54,954 nucleotides of DNA from Candidatus Poribacteria bacterium (GTDB lineage Bacteria > Poribacteria > WGA-4E > WGA-3G): contig JAPPFM010000002.1 of the NCBI GenBank assembly GCA_028821605.1, forward strand, positions 265,045 to 319,998. The letters are read 5' to 3'. Within the stretch, counting starts at the first letter, position 1, and every line of letters starts with the position of its first letter. The notes under the pieces are model-generated. The model worked only from the letters and a program-made list of their open reading frames with translations. It was not told the DNA's origin and did not search any database. The translations under genes were made by a program, and so were the position numbers. This document shows, piece by piece, positions 39,273 through 47,773 of this stretch.

Positions 39273-40043
39273 ATGAACGAAGAACGTAAAGGGCTCAAAG
39301 AAAAGATTACGAATTCCGACATTTGGCGCTCTATATTCCGCCACGGATATGAACAGACGGGGCGTCGTTACACCTTACAGGTTCTCCAAAACGTCTGGTT
39401 GCATCTCCATCCTCCCCGGATTTCTCGGCACGCACTGAACTTCCGCTTTACATGGTGCATGGGCGGCATCACTTTTCTCATGTTTCTCGTGACAGCCGTC
39501 ACCGGCGTACTCCTAATGTTCTATTATCGGCCAACAGCTGAATATGCTTTCCACGATGTCCAGTACCTCGAATTTGATATTCCATTCGGGATGCTTTTGC
39601 GGAACATGCACCGCTGGGCAGCACACGGAATGGTTATTTCGGTGATGTTACACATGTTCAGGGTTTTCTTGACCGGTTCCTATAAAAAACCACGAGAATT
39701 CAACTGGGCAGTCGGTGTCATCTTGTTACTCGTGACATTTTTCCTGAGTTTTACGGGTTACTTGTTACCCTGGGATCAGTTGGCATTTTGGGCTGTGACT
39801 GTAGGAACGAACATGGCACGTGCGACACCGGTTTTAGGACACGAAGGTCCATTTGCTCCGCAAGACATCACACAATCGAACGATGTCCGATTTGCACTGC
39901 TGGCGGGTACAATAGTAGGTCCCTCAACGCTGTTGAGGTTCTATATTTTACACTGCGTTGCGGTTCCGTTGTTAGCAAGCGTCCTGATGGCTTTGCATTT
40001 CTGGCGTGTGCGTAAAGATGGCGGCATCTCTGGACCTCTATAA
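39273..40043 (+). CDS. petB: Cytochrome b6-type subunit (N-terminal half of cytochrome b)
   Basis: 256 residues with four membrane helices after a cytoplasmic start. The heme-ligand motifs are visible: RNMHRWAAHGMVISVMLHMF in helix II and FYILHCVAVPLLASVLMALH in helix IV. GYLLPWDQLAFWAVTV forms the quinol-site region. It is the b6 half of a split cytochrome b that carries two b hemes across the membrane. The next gene encodes the subunit IV half, as in b6f-type complexes. RBS AGAGAA precedes the ATG; about 105 nt separate it from the Rieske gene. Confidence 0.93.
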   Translation: MNEERKGLKEKITNSDIWRSIFRHGYEQTGRRYTLQVLQNVWLHLHPPRISRHALNFRFTWCMGGITFLMFLVTAVTGVLLMFYYRPTAEYAFHDVQYLEFDIPFGMLLRNMHRWAAHGMVISVMLHMFRVFLTGSYKKPREFNWAVGVILLLVTFFLSFTGYLLPWDQLAFWAVTVGTNMARATPVLGHEGPFAPQDITQSNDVRFALLAGTIVGPSTLLRFYILHCVAVPLLASVLMALHFWRVRKDGGISGPL

Positions 40044-40138
40044 AGGAAAGGAAATGTAGCAGCGGATCTTTTGTGTGGTGAATGGGACGCGGTCCCTATT
40101 AGCATGGGCAAGGAATCCAATCTTCAAAGGAGCAGAAT

Positions 40139-41005
40139 ATGGAGAATTTTATAGCACTGGTGACGAAGCCGGATAATGTCCCCATTGTTGCTATTCTCTT
40201 TTTGATACCTTATTTTATTTGGCTTTCATATCGACAGGCACGCCAGACGGACAAAACCGGTGTCCCTTCGGATGCCGCTCTGAACGATAAAGTCTACGTG
40301 TGGCCCTACTTGTGCCGAAATGAGTTTATCTGTGCGATTATCGTGATGTTGGTCCTGGGTGTCTGGTCGATTATGATTGATGCCCCGCTTGAAGAACCGA
40401 GCGATCCAACAAAGACCCCAAACCCGTCTAAAGCCCCGTGGTATTTTCTTGCGCTCCAAGAAATGCTTGTTTACTTCGACCCATGGATTGCGGGCGTGGT
40501 GCTACCGGGTTTGATTATTGCGGGCTTGATAGCTATTCCCTACATTGACACAAATCCAAAAGGTAAGGGTTATTATACAATCAAGGAGCGTCCGTTCGCG
40601 CTCAGCGTCTTCTGCTTCGGATTTATCATCTTATGGATCGTCTTGATGGTTGTCGGTACATTCCTCAGAGGCCCCGGATGGAATTTCTTTATGCCTTGGG
40701 AGAAGTGGGACCCCCACCTTGTTGTTCCATTGACGAACGTGAATTTGTCGTATCTTTTCGGCATTCGAGATCCAAATACTGCGAACTTTTTCGGGTTTGT
40801 TGTCGTTGCGGGCTATTTCGCGATCGGTCCTATTTTCTACTTATGGAAGCGTAAAGGTAGCCATTTCCTGCAGGAGCTTGGTCTTGTTCGATATATCATC
40901 GTCTCATTTCTGTTCTTAACTATGCTCGCGCTGCCGATAAAAATGATCCTGCGCTTGACTTTGGATATAAAATATATCTGGGTATCCCCGTGGTTCAACA
41001 TCTAA
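40139..41005 (+). CDS. petD: Cytochrome b subunit IV-like protein (C-terminal half)
   Basis: 288 residues, longer than plant-type subunit IV (about 160). After an N-terminal helix and a soluble stretch comes the family core: PNPSKAPWYFLALQEMLVYF, the PEWY-equivalent region with PWYF of the quinol-oxidation site, then DPWIAGVVLPGLIIAGLIAI. Further helices follow, ending KYIWVSPWFNI. The extra C-terminal helices resemble longer non-photosynthetic bc complexes. A clear RBS, AAAGGAG, is upstream. It forms one unit with the Rieske and b6 genes. Confidence 0.88.
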   Translation: MENFIALVTKPDNVPIVAILFLIPYFIWLSYRQARQTDKTGVPSDAALNDKVYVWPYLCRNEFICAIIVMLVLGVWSIMIDAPLEEPSDPTKTPNPSKAPWYFLALQEMLVYFDPWIAGVVLPGLIIAGLIAIPYIDTNPKGKGYYTIKERPFALSVFCFGFIILWIVLMVVGTFLRGPGWNFFMPWEKWDPHLVVPLTNVNLSYLFGIRDPNTANFFGFVVVAGYFAIGPIFYLWKRKGSHFLQELGLVRYIIVSFLFLTMLALPIKMILRLTLDIKYIWVSPWFNI

Positions 41006-41084
41006 CAAGGGCAGACGCATCCTTTACGTCTATCGTAGGCAATGACATCGTAATGTATCAATTGACATGGAGGGAGAAGATTTC

Positions 41085-44000
41085 GTGAGGAACAAAAAGG
41101 AAATTCCTGCTGAGAGTAAGTCGTATTCTGCTTTGTTCTTTATTCTGTCTGGGTTGTTAGGACTGGTAACCTTATGGGGGTTCTGGAGTGAGATGATTAC
41201 CCGCCGCCCATGGAAGCAGATCCAGCAGCAATTTTATCAATATGAATATGAAAAGACACATGCGGAATTGGAGAACGCGAAGTTAGTTCTGCCTGAACTC
41301 CCGACACCTCAAGAACCTAACCCCAAGGAACTCGGAAGGTTAACGAAAGAAGTCAGGAACGCCCAAGTTGCTTTGGACGAAGCACTGCAGGAACGTAAGT
41401 TTCGGCAGAGCGAATCGGATGCGATTAATTATAAATATCAGCATAGCCTCCACGAAGCGAAGGGTAGACACAACGCGACTGTTGACAAATGGCAGAAAAA
41501 ATTAGCGGATTTTGAATCCCAGATTGAGAGTGAACTGACCGAAGCCGTTTTGAAAGCGGAAGTTGTCTTTGCAGAGGCGAACAAAGCTTTGGCGCAATTT
41601 TATCAAACCAATGGAGACGCACAAAGTGCGCTCAGCACCTACCTTATCGCGGAAAAATATAACGCGACAGATACAGAGATCACTGATGGCATTACCGCTG
41701 CCCAAGCGTCGCTTCAATCTCTGCAAGCCGACAAAGCAAAGTATGACGAAGTTGCACGCCTTGAGGAAAAACTTCATTCGGTCGGTGGTATCAAGCGAAC
41801 CTTCCTCGGTAGCCTATTAGAAAACCCCTTCCGTGAAACGCGAACCATCACGCAATACTATCTTGAAGACTTTAGCCATACTGCAGACAGGTGTGCGACG
41901 TGTCACTTCTCTGTTGATAGGAGCGGCTATGAGCAATCCGCCCAAGAGATATTTGAGATAGAAGGTGATGGTCAAAATCCAGTCGTCCATCGTCTCAAGC
42001 ACGCAAGTGTTAAAGTAGGGAGTGAGAATATTATAATTGATGGATTTGAGGCAGAAGCAGACGAATATACATTAGAAGAGAACGGCACCCTTACTTTCAG
42101 TGATGTTGATGTCTTCGGCGAAGTAGAGATCTCTTATGAGACCGGCTACCATTCAGTCCTCCAGACGCATCCGCATCGAGATGTTCTCCTTGAGAAACAC
42201 CCAGTTGATAGATTTGGGTGCACGCCTTGCCATGGTGGACAAGGGCAGGCTCTCACAGCCAAATCTGCCCACGCCTTGACGCATGCTGAGTATTGGCTTA
42301 CCCCTGTACTTGGTTTGGATGAGCATACCGGCAGAACCTCTGAAGAAACAAAGGGATATATGGAGTCTAACTGCCGTCGCTGCCACGATGGCGTGATGAT
42401 GTTAGATTACGGTGTGAATCCTGAAACAGATGAACCTCAGGACTATGCCCCTAATCTCACAAAAGGATTGGCACTCTTTGAAGACCTCGGTTGTCACGGC
42501 TGCCATGCTGTAGAAGGCTATAGTGCTATTGACGACATTGCCAAAGTCGGTCCGTCGCTCGCGAAAGTTGGTAGCAAGATAAAAGATACGACTTGGCTCG
42601 AAAGTTGGATTAAGAAACCTGAGGCGTATCTGCCGAATGCTACGATGCCAAACTTCTTCCCTGCCGATGGCATGACGCAGGTCGTTTACCTCAAGAATGG
42701 CGGGCAACGTACGGGTGTTGTCACCAAAACAGCGAATGGTATTATCGTCAAAACGGATGACGGCACAGAATATCCCTATCCCGACAGCTACGTTATTCGC
42801 ATTGTTGATGAGGTGAAATCTATCGCGGCTTACCTCGCACAAATGAGTGATGCGAATCTCGATGAGGTCAGTGCAACTTATTCCGAATCTCAACGCGCTA
42901 TTGAAGCAGGTGAAGAGACTGTTAAAACTGTTGGCTGTCTCACGTGTCATGCTGTTGGTGGTTTGGGCAGCGATTTTGCTCCGGCACTGGACAGCGTTGG
43001 CGAAAAGGTTACGCCGAATTACCTCCGCCAGTGGATTCGCGATCCGAAGGCATACGATCCAGATACGAGTATGCCGAGTTTGCGATTGAACGATAGCGAA
43101 GTTGACGATGTCGTCGCGTACTTGATGAGTTTACAGCAGGCAACCCCCAACGCATCTGCTGAATCTATCGGTGAAGTGGACGTAGCAGAGGGTGAGACAC
43201 TCGTCAGGACCTACGGATGTTTCGGTTGCCATGAAATCCCTGGATTTGAAAATGAATCAAAAGTTGGTGCTGATCTCGGAGAATTCGGTGCGAAATTCGC
43301 TGATGAACTTGACTTTGGCGATACAGTAGACATTGAACACAGTTGGACCGGATGGACACTTGGTAAAGTGACCGACCCGCGGCGTTACCAAACCCGACGT
43401 ATTATCTCTCGTATGCCTGTCTTCCAGATTAACGACGAGGACGCGAAAGCACTCGCTGTGCTTTTGAAAAGTTTCCAACCGGAGAAGTATCCGCTCAGTT
43501 ATATCCATAACCGATCCGAGAAGTTGAATCGGATTGATGCCGGTAGGCGATTGGTTAAGAAATATAACTGCTCCGGATGCCACGAGATTGAAGGTGGCGG
43601 TGGCGATTATCAGGATGTTATCATCGCACATGAAGGGTTGGGTGAGATGGTTGCCAAGCAGTTTGCACCGCCGACGTTGAAAGCTGAAGGTGCGAGAGTT
43701 TATCCGGACTGGTTATTTGAATTCCTGAAAGAGCCGTCAGAAATCCGCTACGGACTCAAAGTCCGAATGCCAACATTTGGTCTATCGGATGACGAAGCGA
43801 CAACGCTTGTTGAGTACTTCTCTGCGCTTGACGATGAACCGTTCCCTTATGAGACGCTTGAAATGCCGACACCGACGCGTGCTGAATTGCGAGTCGGTAA
43901 GCAGATTTTTGACGCGCTTCAGTGTATCTCCTGCCACCCTTCGCAGGGTGAAGTTATTCCTGAAGGAAGCGACAAGGCGGGACGACCTGATCTTGCCTTG

Positions 44001-44195
44001 GCGAAAGAACGTCTCAAGGCTGATTGGCTTATTGATTGGATGAAGGATCCGCAGTCGTTCCAACCTGGAACAGCGATGCCTCAGGCGTGGCCCCTCATTG
44101 GTGGACAACATATACCACTTGAAGGCTATGCTGACGATGATGCTGAGAAACAGATTCGACTTGTTCGAGATTACCTCATTAATATTAGTCGGTAG
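41085..44195 (+). CDS. Membrane-anchored octaheme c-type cytochrome of the bc complex
   Basis: About 1036 residues. An N-terminal membrane helix (LFFILSGLLGLVTLWGFWSE) is followed by a long charged coiled coil (about 45-225). Eight CxxCH heme c motifs follow: CATCH, CTPCH, CRRCH, CHGCH, CLTCH, CFGCH, CSGCH and CISCH. Repeated domains end in MPSLRL-, MPVFQI- or MPTFGL-type Met loops, consistent with His/Met class I folds. A beta insert (GQRTGVVTKTANGIIVKTDD) sits in one of them. It probably carries electrons from the Rieske/b subunits. The GTG at 41085 follows GGAGGGAG; an ATG at 41067 has no RBS. Confidence 0.85.
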   Translation: MRNKKEIPAESKSYSALFFILSGLLGLVTLWGFWSEMITRRPWKQIQQQFYQYEYEKTHAELENAKLVLPELPTPQEPNPKELGRLTKEVRNAQVALDEALQERKFRQSESDAINYKYQHSLHEAKGRHNATVDKWQKKLADFESQIESELTEAVLKAEVVFAEANKALAQFYQTNGDAQSALSTYLIAEKYNATDTEITDGITAAQASLQSLQADKAKYDEVARLEEKLHSVGGIKRTFLGSLLENPFRETRTITQYYLEDFSHTADRCATCHFSVDRSGYEQSAQEIFEIEGDGQNPVVHRLKHASVKVGSENIIIDGFEAEADEYTLEENGTLTFSDVDVFGEVEISYETGYHSVLQTHPHRDVLLEKHPVDRFGCTPCHGGQGQALTAKSAHALTHAEYWLTPVLGLDEHTGRTSEETKGYMESNCRRCHDGVMMLDYGVNPETDEPQDYAPNLTKGLALFEDLGCHGCHAVEGYSAIDDIAKVGPSLAKVGSKIKDTTWLESWIKKPEAYLPNATMPNFFPADGMTQVVYLKNGGQRTGVVTKTANGIIVKTDDGTEYPYPDSYVIRIVDEVKSIAAYLAQMSDANLDEVSATYSESQRAIEAGEETVKTVGCLTCHAVGGLGSDFAPALDSVGEKVTPNYLRQWIRDPKAYDPDTSMPSLRLNDSEVDDVVAYLMSLQQATPNASAESIGEVDVAEGETLVRTYGCFGCHEIPGFENESKVGADLGEFGAKFADELDFGDTVDIEHSWTGWTLGKVTDPRRYQTRRIISRMPVFQINDEDAKALAVLLKSFQPEKYPLSYIHNRSEKLNRIDAGRRLVKKYNCSGCHEIEGGGGDYQDVIIAHEGLGEMVAKQFAPPTLKAEGARVYPDWLFEFLKEPSEIRYGLKVRMPTFGLSDDEATTLVEYFSALDDEPFPYETLEMPTPTRAELRVGKQIFDALQCISCHPSQGEVIPEGSDKAGRPDLALAKERLKADWLIDWMKDPQSFQPGTAMPQAWPLIGGQHIPLEGYADDDAEKQIRLVRDYLINISR

Positions 44196-44335
44196 TCAGT
44201 TGTAGGTTATCAGTTAAGAGGTTTCCTTGTAAATTCACTACTTCTTGGCGTACGCCAAGTTTGGGTGGGTTATTACAAGCACACCTCTTAACTCTCACTG
44301 CGAGGCAGACTGATAACTGAGAACCGATAACCATA
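44196..44335. repeat. CAGTTATC-type palindrome before the monoheme cytochrome gene
   Basis: The left arm AGTCAGTTGTAGGTTATCAG followed by TTAAGAGG is mirrored by CCTCTTAA and CTGATAACTGAGAACCGATA. Between them is a perfect 16-bp palindrome, CTTGGCGTACGCCAAG (44244-44259). The right arm ends 4-10 nt before the ATG of the next gene. Confidence 0.55.
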
Positions 44336-44339
44336 AAAT

Positions 44340-44696
44340 ATGAGACACCTTATCGTCGTTGTTGTTATGATTCTTGTGTGGCTCAATGGGTTAATTTGGT
44401 TGGCAAGACAGGTTGACCCGAGTACGAAATATCAGTCGCAGGTTGAGTACAAGTATGCTCGATACTGCGCGGGGTGCCACGGAAACAATGGGGAAGGCAA
44501 CGGACGCATTGGACGTTTCAAAAAATTGGATCCGGCAGACCTAACGGCCAACAGCCTGTGGGAGATGCACAGCGATGAGCAATTGCTGGAGAGTATCAAC
44601 GCTGGGAAAAACGATATGCCAGCGTTCTATTACTATCTCAGTGATGAGGAACAGCGGGAGATTCTTGACTATATTAAGGAGACATTTCGTCGGTAA
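44340..44696 (+). CDS. Membrane-anchored monoheme cytochrome c
   Basis: 118 residues. Residues 3-22 form a signal anchor (HLIVVVVMILVWLNGLIWLA). One heme motif, CAGCHGNNGEGNGRIG, lies at about 43-58, and NDMPAFYYYLSDEEQREIL supplies the distal Met. This is a small class I cytochrome c, a likely electron carrier between the bc complex and an oxidase. The gene follows the octaheme gene after a palindromic repeat, with no good RBS. Confidence 0.85.
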   Translation: MRHLIVVVVMILVWLNGLIWLARQVDPSTKYQSQVEYKYARYCAGCHGNNGEGNGRIGRFKKLDPADLTANSLWEMHSDEQLLESINAGKNDMPAFYYYLSDEEQREILDYIKETFRR

Positions 44697-44745
44697 CCCG
44701 AAAATAAGTTTTTAGAAAACTTGGTTAAAATTTTAGGTTTTTTAT

Positions 44746-44775
44746 TTGCATTTTGGAATCCTGTGGTGTTAATAT
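44746..44775 (+). promoter_or_regulatory. Possible sigma70 promoter for the first cupredoxin-like gene
   Basis: TTGCAT at 44746-44751 and TAATAT at 44770-44775 are separated by 18 nt, about 40 nt before the ATG at 44813. The match is moderate. Confidence 0.4.
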
Positions 44776-44812
44776 ATTGCAGGTTAAATTTAAACTATAG
44801 AGGAGAAAAATC

Positions 44813-45562
44813 ATGAAAATCGTAGTTGCTTTGCTTGTCTTTGGGATGTTGACGAGTGTTGCGTTTGCAGGCACTATCACCGGGACTGTAATGTATGATG
44901 GTGATGCGCCAGCACGTCCTGCCCTGACTGCGACCAAAGATCAGCATTGCGTTGACGCTGTAACAGGTACAAAGTCCGAAGCACTCGTTGTCTCAAAGGG
45001 CAAAGGCATCAAGAACGTTGTAATTTACGCCCGCGTCCGTGGGGCAAAACCTACTGTTCCAGAGAAAAACCCAGTTATGGACCAAAAGGCATGCGCTTAC
45101 TACCCGCACGTTCTCGCTGTTGTTGTTGGTTCTACCGTTGATATTACCTCCAGCGATCCGATTGCACACAACGTCCATTCTCATGCGAAAAAGAATGCCG
45201 CGATAAACTATCAGATTCCGCAGCCCGGCAAAATTCTCCCGCACAAAATCGAAAAGGTTGAAGAGATTAAATTCACATGCGATATTCATGATTGGATGAC
45301 CGGTTACATCGTCGCTGTTCCGAACGACTTTTTCACGGTCACCGGTTACAAAGACGCTGATGGTGCCTGGATCAGTTCAGATGACTATGAAAAATCCGCA
45401 GATGCCGGTAGTTATTCAATCGCTGATGTGCCAGCGGGTAGGGCACGCGTCGTCGCATGGCATGAGGAGCTCGGTTCAGCAAACAAAACGGTTGAAGTGC
45501 CAGCAAGTGGTGATATTGCCGTAAACTTCACGAGTGCTGACTTTAAAAAACGCGCGAAGTAA
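44813..45562 (+). CDS. Periplasmic cupredoxin-like copper protein, copy 1
   Basis: 249 residues. A signal peptide ends VAFA-GT near residue 19. A cupredoxin-type beta-sandwich contains probable Cu ligands HNVHSH (about 122-127) and CDIHDWM (about 160-166), with Cys, His and Met in the usual order. A C-terminal strand-rich part, YSIADVPAGRARVVAWHE, resembles a carboxypeptidase-regulatory beta domain. It could be a soluble or surface electron carrier, or a copper-handling protein. A paralogue at 52156 has the same order of motifs. RBS AGAGGAG is upstream. Confidence 0.75.
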   Translation: MKIVVALLVFGMLTSVAFAGTITGTVMYDGDAPARPALTATKDQHCVDAVTGTKSEALVVSKGKGIKNVVIYARVRGAKPTVPEKNPVMDQKACAYYPHVLAVVVGSTVDITSSDPIAHNVHSHAKKNAAINYQIPQPGKILPHKIEKVEEIKFTCDIHDWMTGYIVAVPNDFFTVTGYKDADGAWISSDDYEKSADAGSYSIADVPAGRARVVAWHEELGSANKTVEVPASGDIAVNFTSADFKKRAK

Positions 45563-45566
45563 ATAG

Positions 45567-45652
45567 CGGTCAGCAGTCAGTTTTCGGCAGTCAGTAAGAA
45601 ACTCTCTTTGCTGACGGAAACCGAAAGCCGACGGCTGACAGCCGAAAGCCAT
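45567..45652. repeat. GTCAGTTTTCGG-type palindrome before the bd-like oxidase gene
   Basis: The units GGTCAGCAGTCAGTTTTCGG and CAGTCAGT on the left are mirrored by GCTGACGGAAACCGAAAGCC and GGCTGACAGCCGAAAGCC on the right. The right arm stops about 6 nt before the start codon, and no RBS is left. Confidence 0.5.
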
Positions 45653-45657
45653 AAAAA

Positions 45658-47553
45658 ATGTCTAAAAAGAGACTCTATCTCATACTCGGTTTTGTGCTGA
45701 TTGCTTATGCCTTTTTAGCAGTTGCCCCGGTGTTTGCCCAAGATGTGACCGAGGCGGAATATCGTCCGTTCCCGAAGATCGGCAGTCGAAATGCAGCATG
45801 GATCGCTGCGCAGCTGCACCTGTTATTCGGATCCTTTATTCTTGGTGTCCCGATGTTCGCCGTTATCATCGAATTTATCGGCTGGAGGACCAAGGACATG
45901 CGATATGACCGGATGGCGCAGGAGTTCATTAAACTCTGTATGGGTGCGTTTTCGACGACAGCCTTACTTGGTGGTGTGCTCGTCTTCATCCTCATCTGGT
46001 GCTATCCGAAGGTCATGACGAAGTTGAGCGGGATATTCGGACCGACGATGATTTTTTACGTTGTTCTGTTCTTCGGTGAGACCTTTACGCTTTACCTCTA
46101 CTCCTACGGATGGGATAAGATGCAGGGCCGCCATAAAGGATGGCATCTCTTCCTCGGTGTTTTATTAAACGTGTGGGGGACGGCAATTATGTTCGTCTCT
46201 AATTCATGGTTGAGTTACCAAACGAGTCCGGCAACGCAATATGGCGTGCTATCTGAAGGAAGACGCAAGTCTTGGATTGAAGAGAGATTGGCTGCTGATC
46301 CAGAACTCACACCTGAAGCTGCTATGGAGGGTGTTACAAGCCATACAATGGTGCCGCTCCACAACGAGACAACAGGCGAGTTCATGGGCACCCTTTGGGA
46401 TGCTGTTAACAATTTTACGTGGATGCCTGTTAATATCCACCGTCTCGTCGGAAACATCGCCTTCGGCGGTTCGATTGTGGCGGCTTATGCCGCGTTCCGA
46501 TTCCTCGTCGCGAAGACGAAAGAGGACAAAGCACACTACGATTGGATGGGTTATACCGGAAACTTCATCGCGCTCTGCGGACTGATACCGCTGCCTTTCC
46601 TCGGTTATTGGCTTGGTAGAGAAATCTACATGTTCAATAACACAATGGGCATCAACATGATGGGTAGCCTCTTTTCCTGGCTGTTCATTATTCAGGCGGT
46701 AATGATTGGTGTCCTATTTATTGGCGCGAACTACTACCTCTGGTCGGGCATGGGACGCATTGAAGGTGCGGAGGTCTATGCGCGATACCGTCCGTATATG
46801 ATTACGGTTATTATTATCTGTGTGGCAATCTGGATGACTCCGCGGACGCTCTCTAAAATCTCAAGTGCCAGCGAACTGAGTGCGATGGGCGGTGCCAACC
46901 ACCCGCACCTCGGCCTATTTGGCTTAATGACTGCCAAAAATACGGCTGTTAACATCATTATTCTCACCACTTTTTTGAGTTTCCTGTTTTATCGGCGTTC
47001 GGGCAAGATACCGACGGCAAGTTGGAAAAAGGTTGGCAACGTTGCCATCTCTGCGATCTTTTTCCTCGCGACGGTCTCAATCGTAGTTATCGGCATCGTC
47101 GGATTTACTGTTCCGACAGATTTGCGTGTCAATATCCTTACCCCATATCAGGTTTTGGTTGCACTTGCGGTGATGGCAGTTGTCACTATCGTTGATATTT
47201 TCATGTACCGCAAGGCGACAACGTCTGGTACCATTAAATGGGGAGAGATGACGGATCGCTCACAGTACGTGTTAATTCTGGTGGCAATTACGTTTACGTC
47301 CCTGATGGGGCTGATGGGATATGCGCGCTCAGGACTTCGAGAGGCGTGGCATATCTTCGGTGTCATGCAAGATACATCGCCGGATGCCTTTACGCCGCTT
47401 CTCAGTGAAGCAGTGAACATGGTAGCGATTATCATGGTAGCCTTCTTCGCACTCGTTGGGTTTATTTTCTGGCTCGGTTTGTGGGGTGAAAAGAAGAAGC
47501 AAGCGGCAACTGCGCCTGTAGAGGGAGAGGTTGCTGTGGAGAGTGATGATTAA
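45658..47553 (+). CDS. Cytochrome bd-like oxidase subunit I
   Basis: 631 residues with about 14 membrane helices, longer than CydA (about 520). CydA-like features are AAQLHLLFGSFILGVP (heme ligand His), VVLFFGETFTLYLYSYGWDK, then FVSNSWLSYQTSPA (compare CydA NSWMQHPVGA) and VNIHRLVGNIAFGG, a second His. The canonical GRQPW of the quinol loop is not seen, and no subunit II gene lies nearby. Such bd-like proteins occur in Nitrospira-type chains, where the electron donor is unsettled. Surrounding c-type cytochrome genes suggest a cytochrome c-linked role. No RBS: a repeat abuts the start. Confidence 0.82.
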   Translation: MSKKRLYLILGFVLIAYAFLAVAPVFAQDVTEAEYRPFPKIGSRNAAWIAAQLHLLFGSFILGVPMFAVIIEFIGWRTKDMRYDRMAQEFIKLCMGAFSTTALLGGVLVFILIWCYPKVMTKLSGIFGPTMIFYVVLFFGETFTLYLYSYGWDKMQGRHKGWHLFLGVLLNVWGTAIMFVSNSWLSYQTSPATQYGVLSEGRRKSWIEERLAADPELTPEAAMEGVTSHTMVPLHNETTGEFMGTLWDAVNNFTWMPVNIHRLVGNIAFGGSIVAAYAAFRFLVAKTKEDKAHYDWMGYTGNFIALCGLIPLPFLGYWLGREIYMFNNTMGINMMGSLFSWLFIIQAVMIGVLFIGANYYLWSGMGRIEGAEVYARYRPYMITVIIICVAIWMTPRTLSKISSASELSAMGGANHPHLGLFGLMTAKNTAVNIIILTTFLSFLFYRRSGKIPTASWKKVGNVAISAIFFLATVSIVVIGIVGFTVPTDLRVNILTPYQVLVALAVMAVVTIVDIFMYRKATTSGTIKWGEMTDRSQYVLILVAITFTSLMGLMGYARSGLREAWHIFGVMQDTSPDAFTPLLSEAVNMVAIIMVAFFALVGFIFWLGLWGEKKKQAATAPVEGEVAVESDD

Positions 47554-47581
47554 TAGGCGGCTAAAACCGTAACTTTAACCC

Positions 47582-47769
47582 GCTCGTAATGAAATGGAGA
47601 GCGGATTTAAGAGTGGTACGTTAAAAAGTCCAAACCCACGTCATTTAACCGTAAGGAATAGTTAGAAAGCGGTAGAACAAAGGGCATAGCTCGTAATGAA
47701 ATGGAGAGCGGATTTAAGAATGACACGTTAAAGTCCAAACCTATGTCATTTAACCGCAAGGAATAATTA
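47582..47769 (+). repeat. Two tandem ~82-bp repeats ending at the next start codon
   Basis: Unit 1 (47582-47664) and unit 2 (47689-47769) are about 90% identical. Both open with the small hairpin GCTC-GTAATGAAATGGA-GAGC and end AAGGAATARTTA. Unit 2 ends 4 nt before the ATG at 47774, so its AAGGAA may act as that gene's RBS. Related hairpins are at 49428 and 53972. Confidence 0.75.
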
Positions 47770-47773
47770 AAAA

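Noticed and set aside
47582-47769. CRISPR array
   Set aside because: Only two units of about 82 bp with a 24-bp gap; no short regular repeats or spacers and no cas genes.
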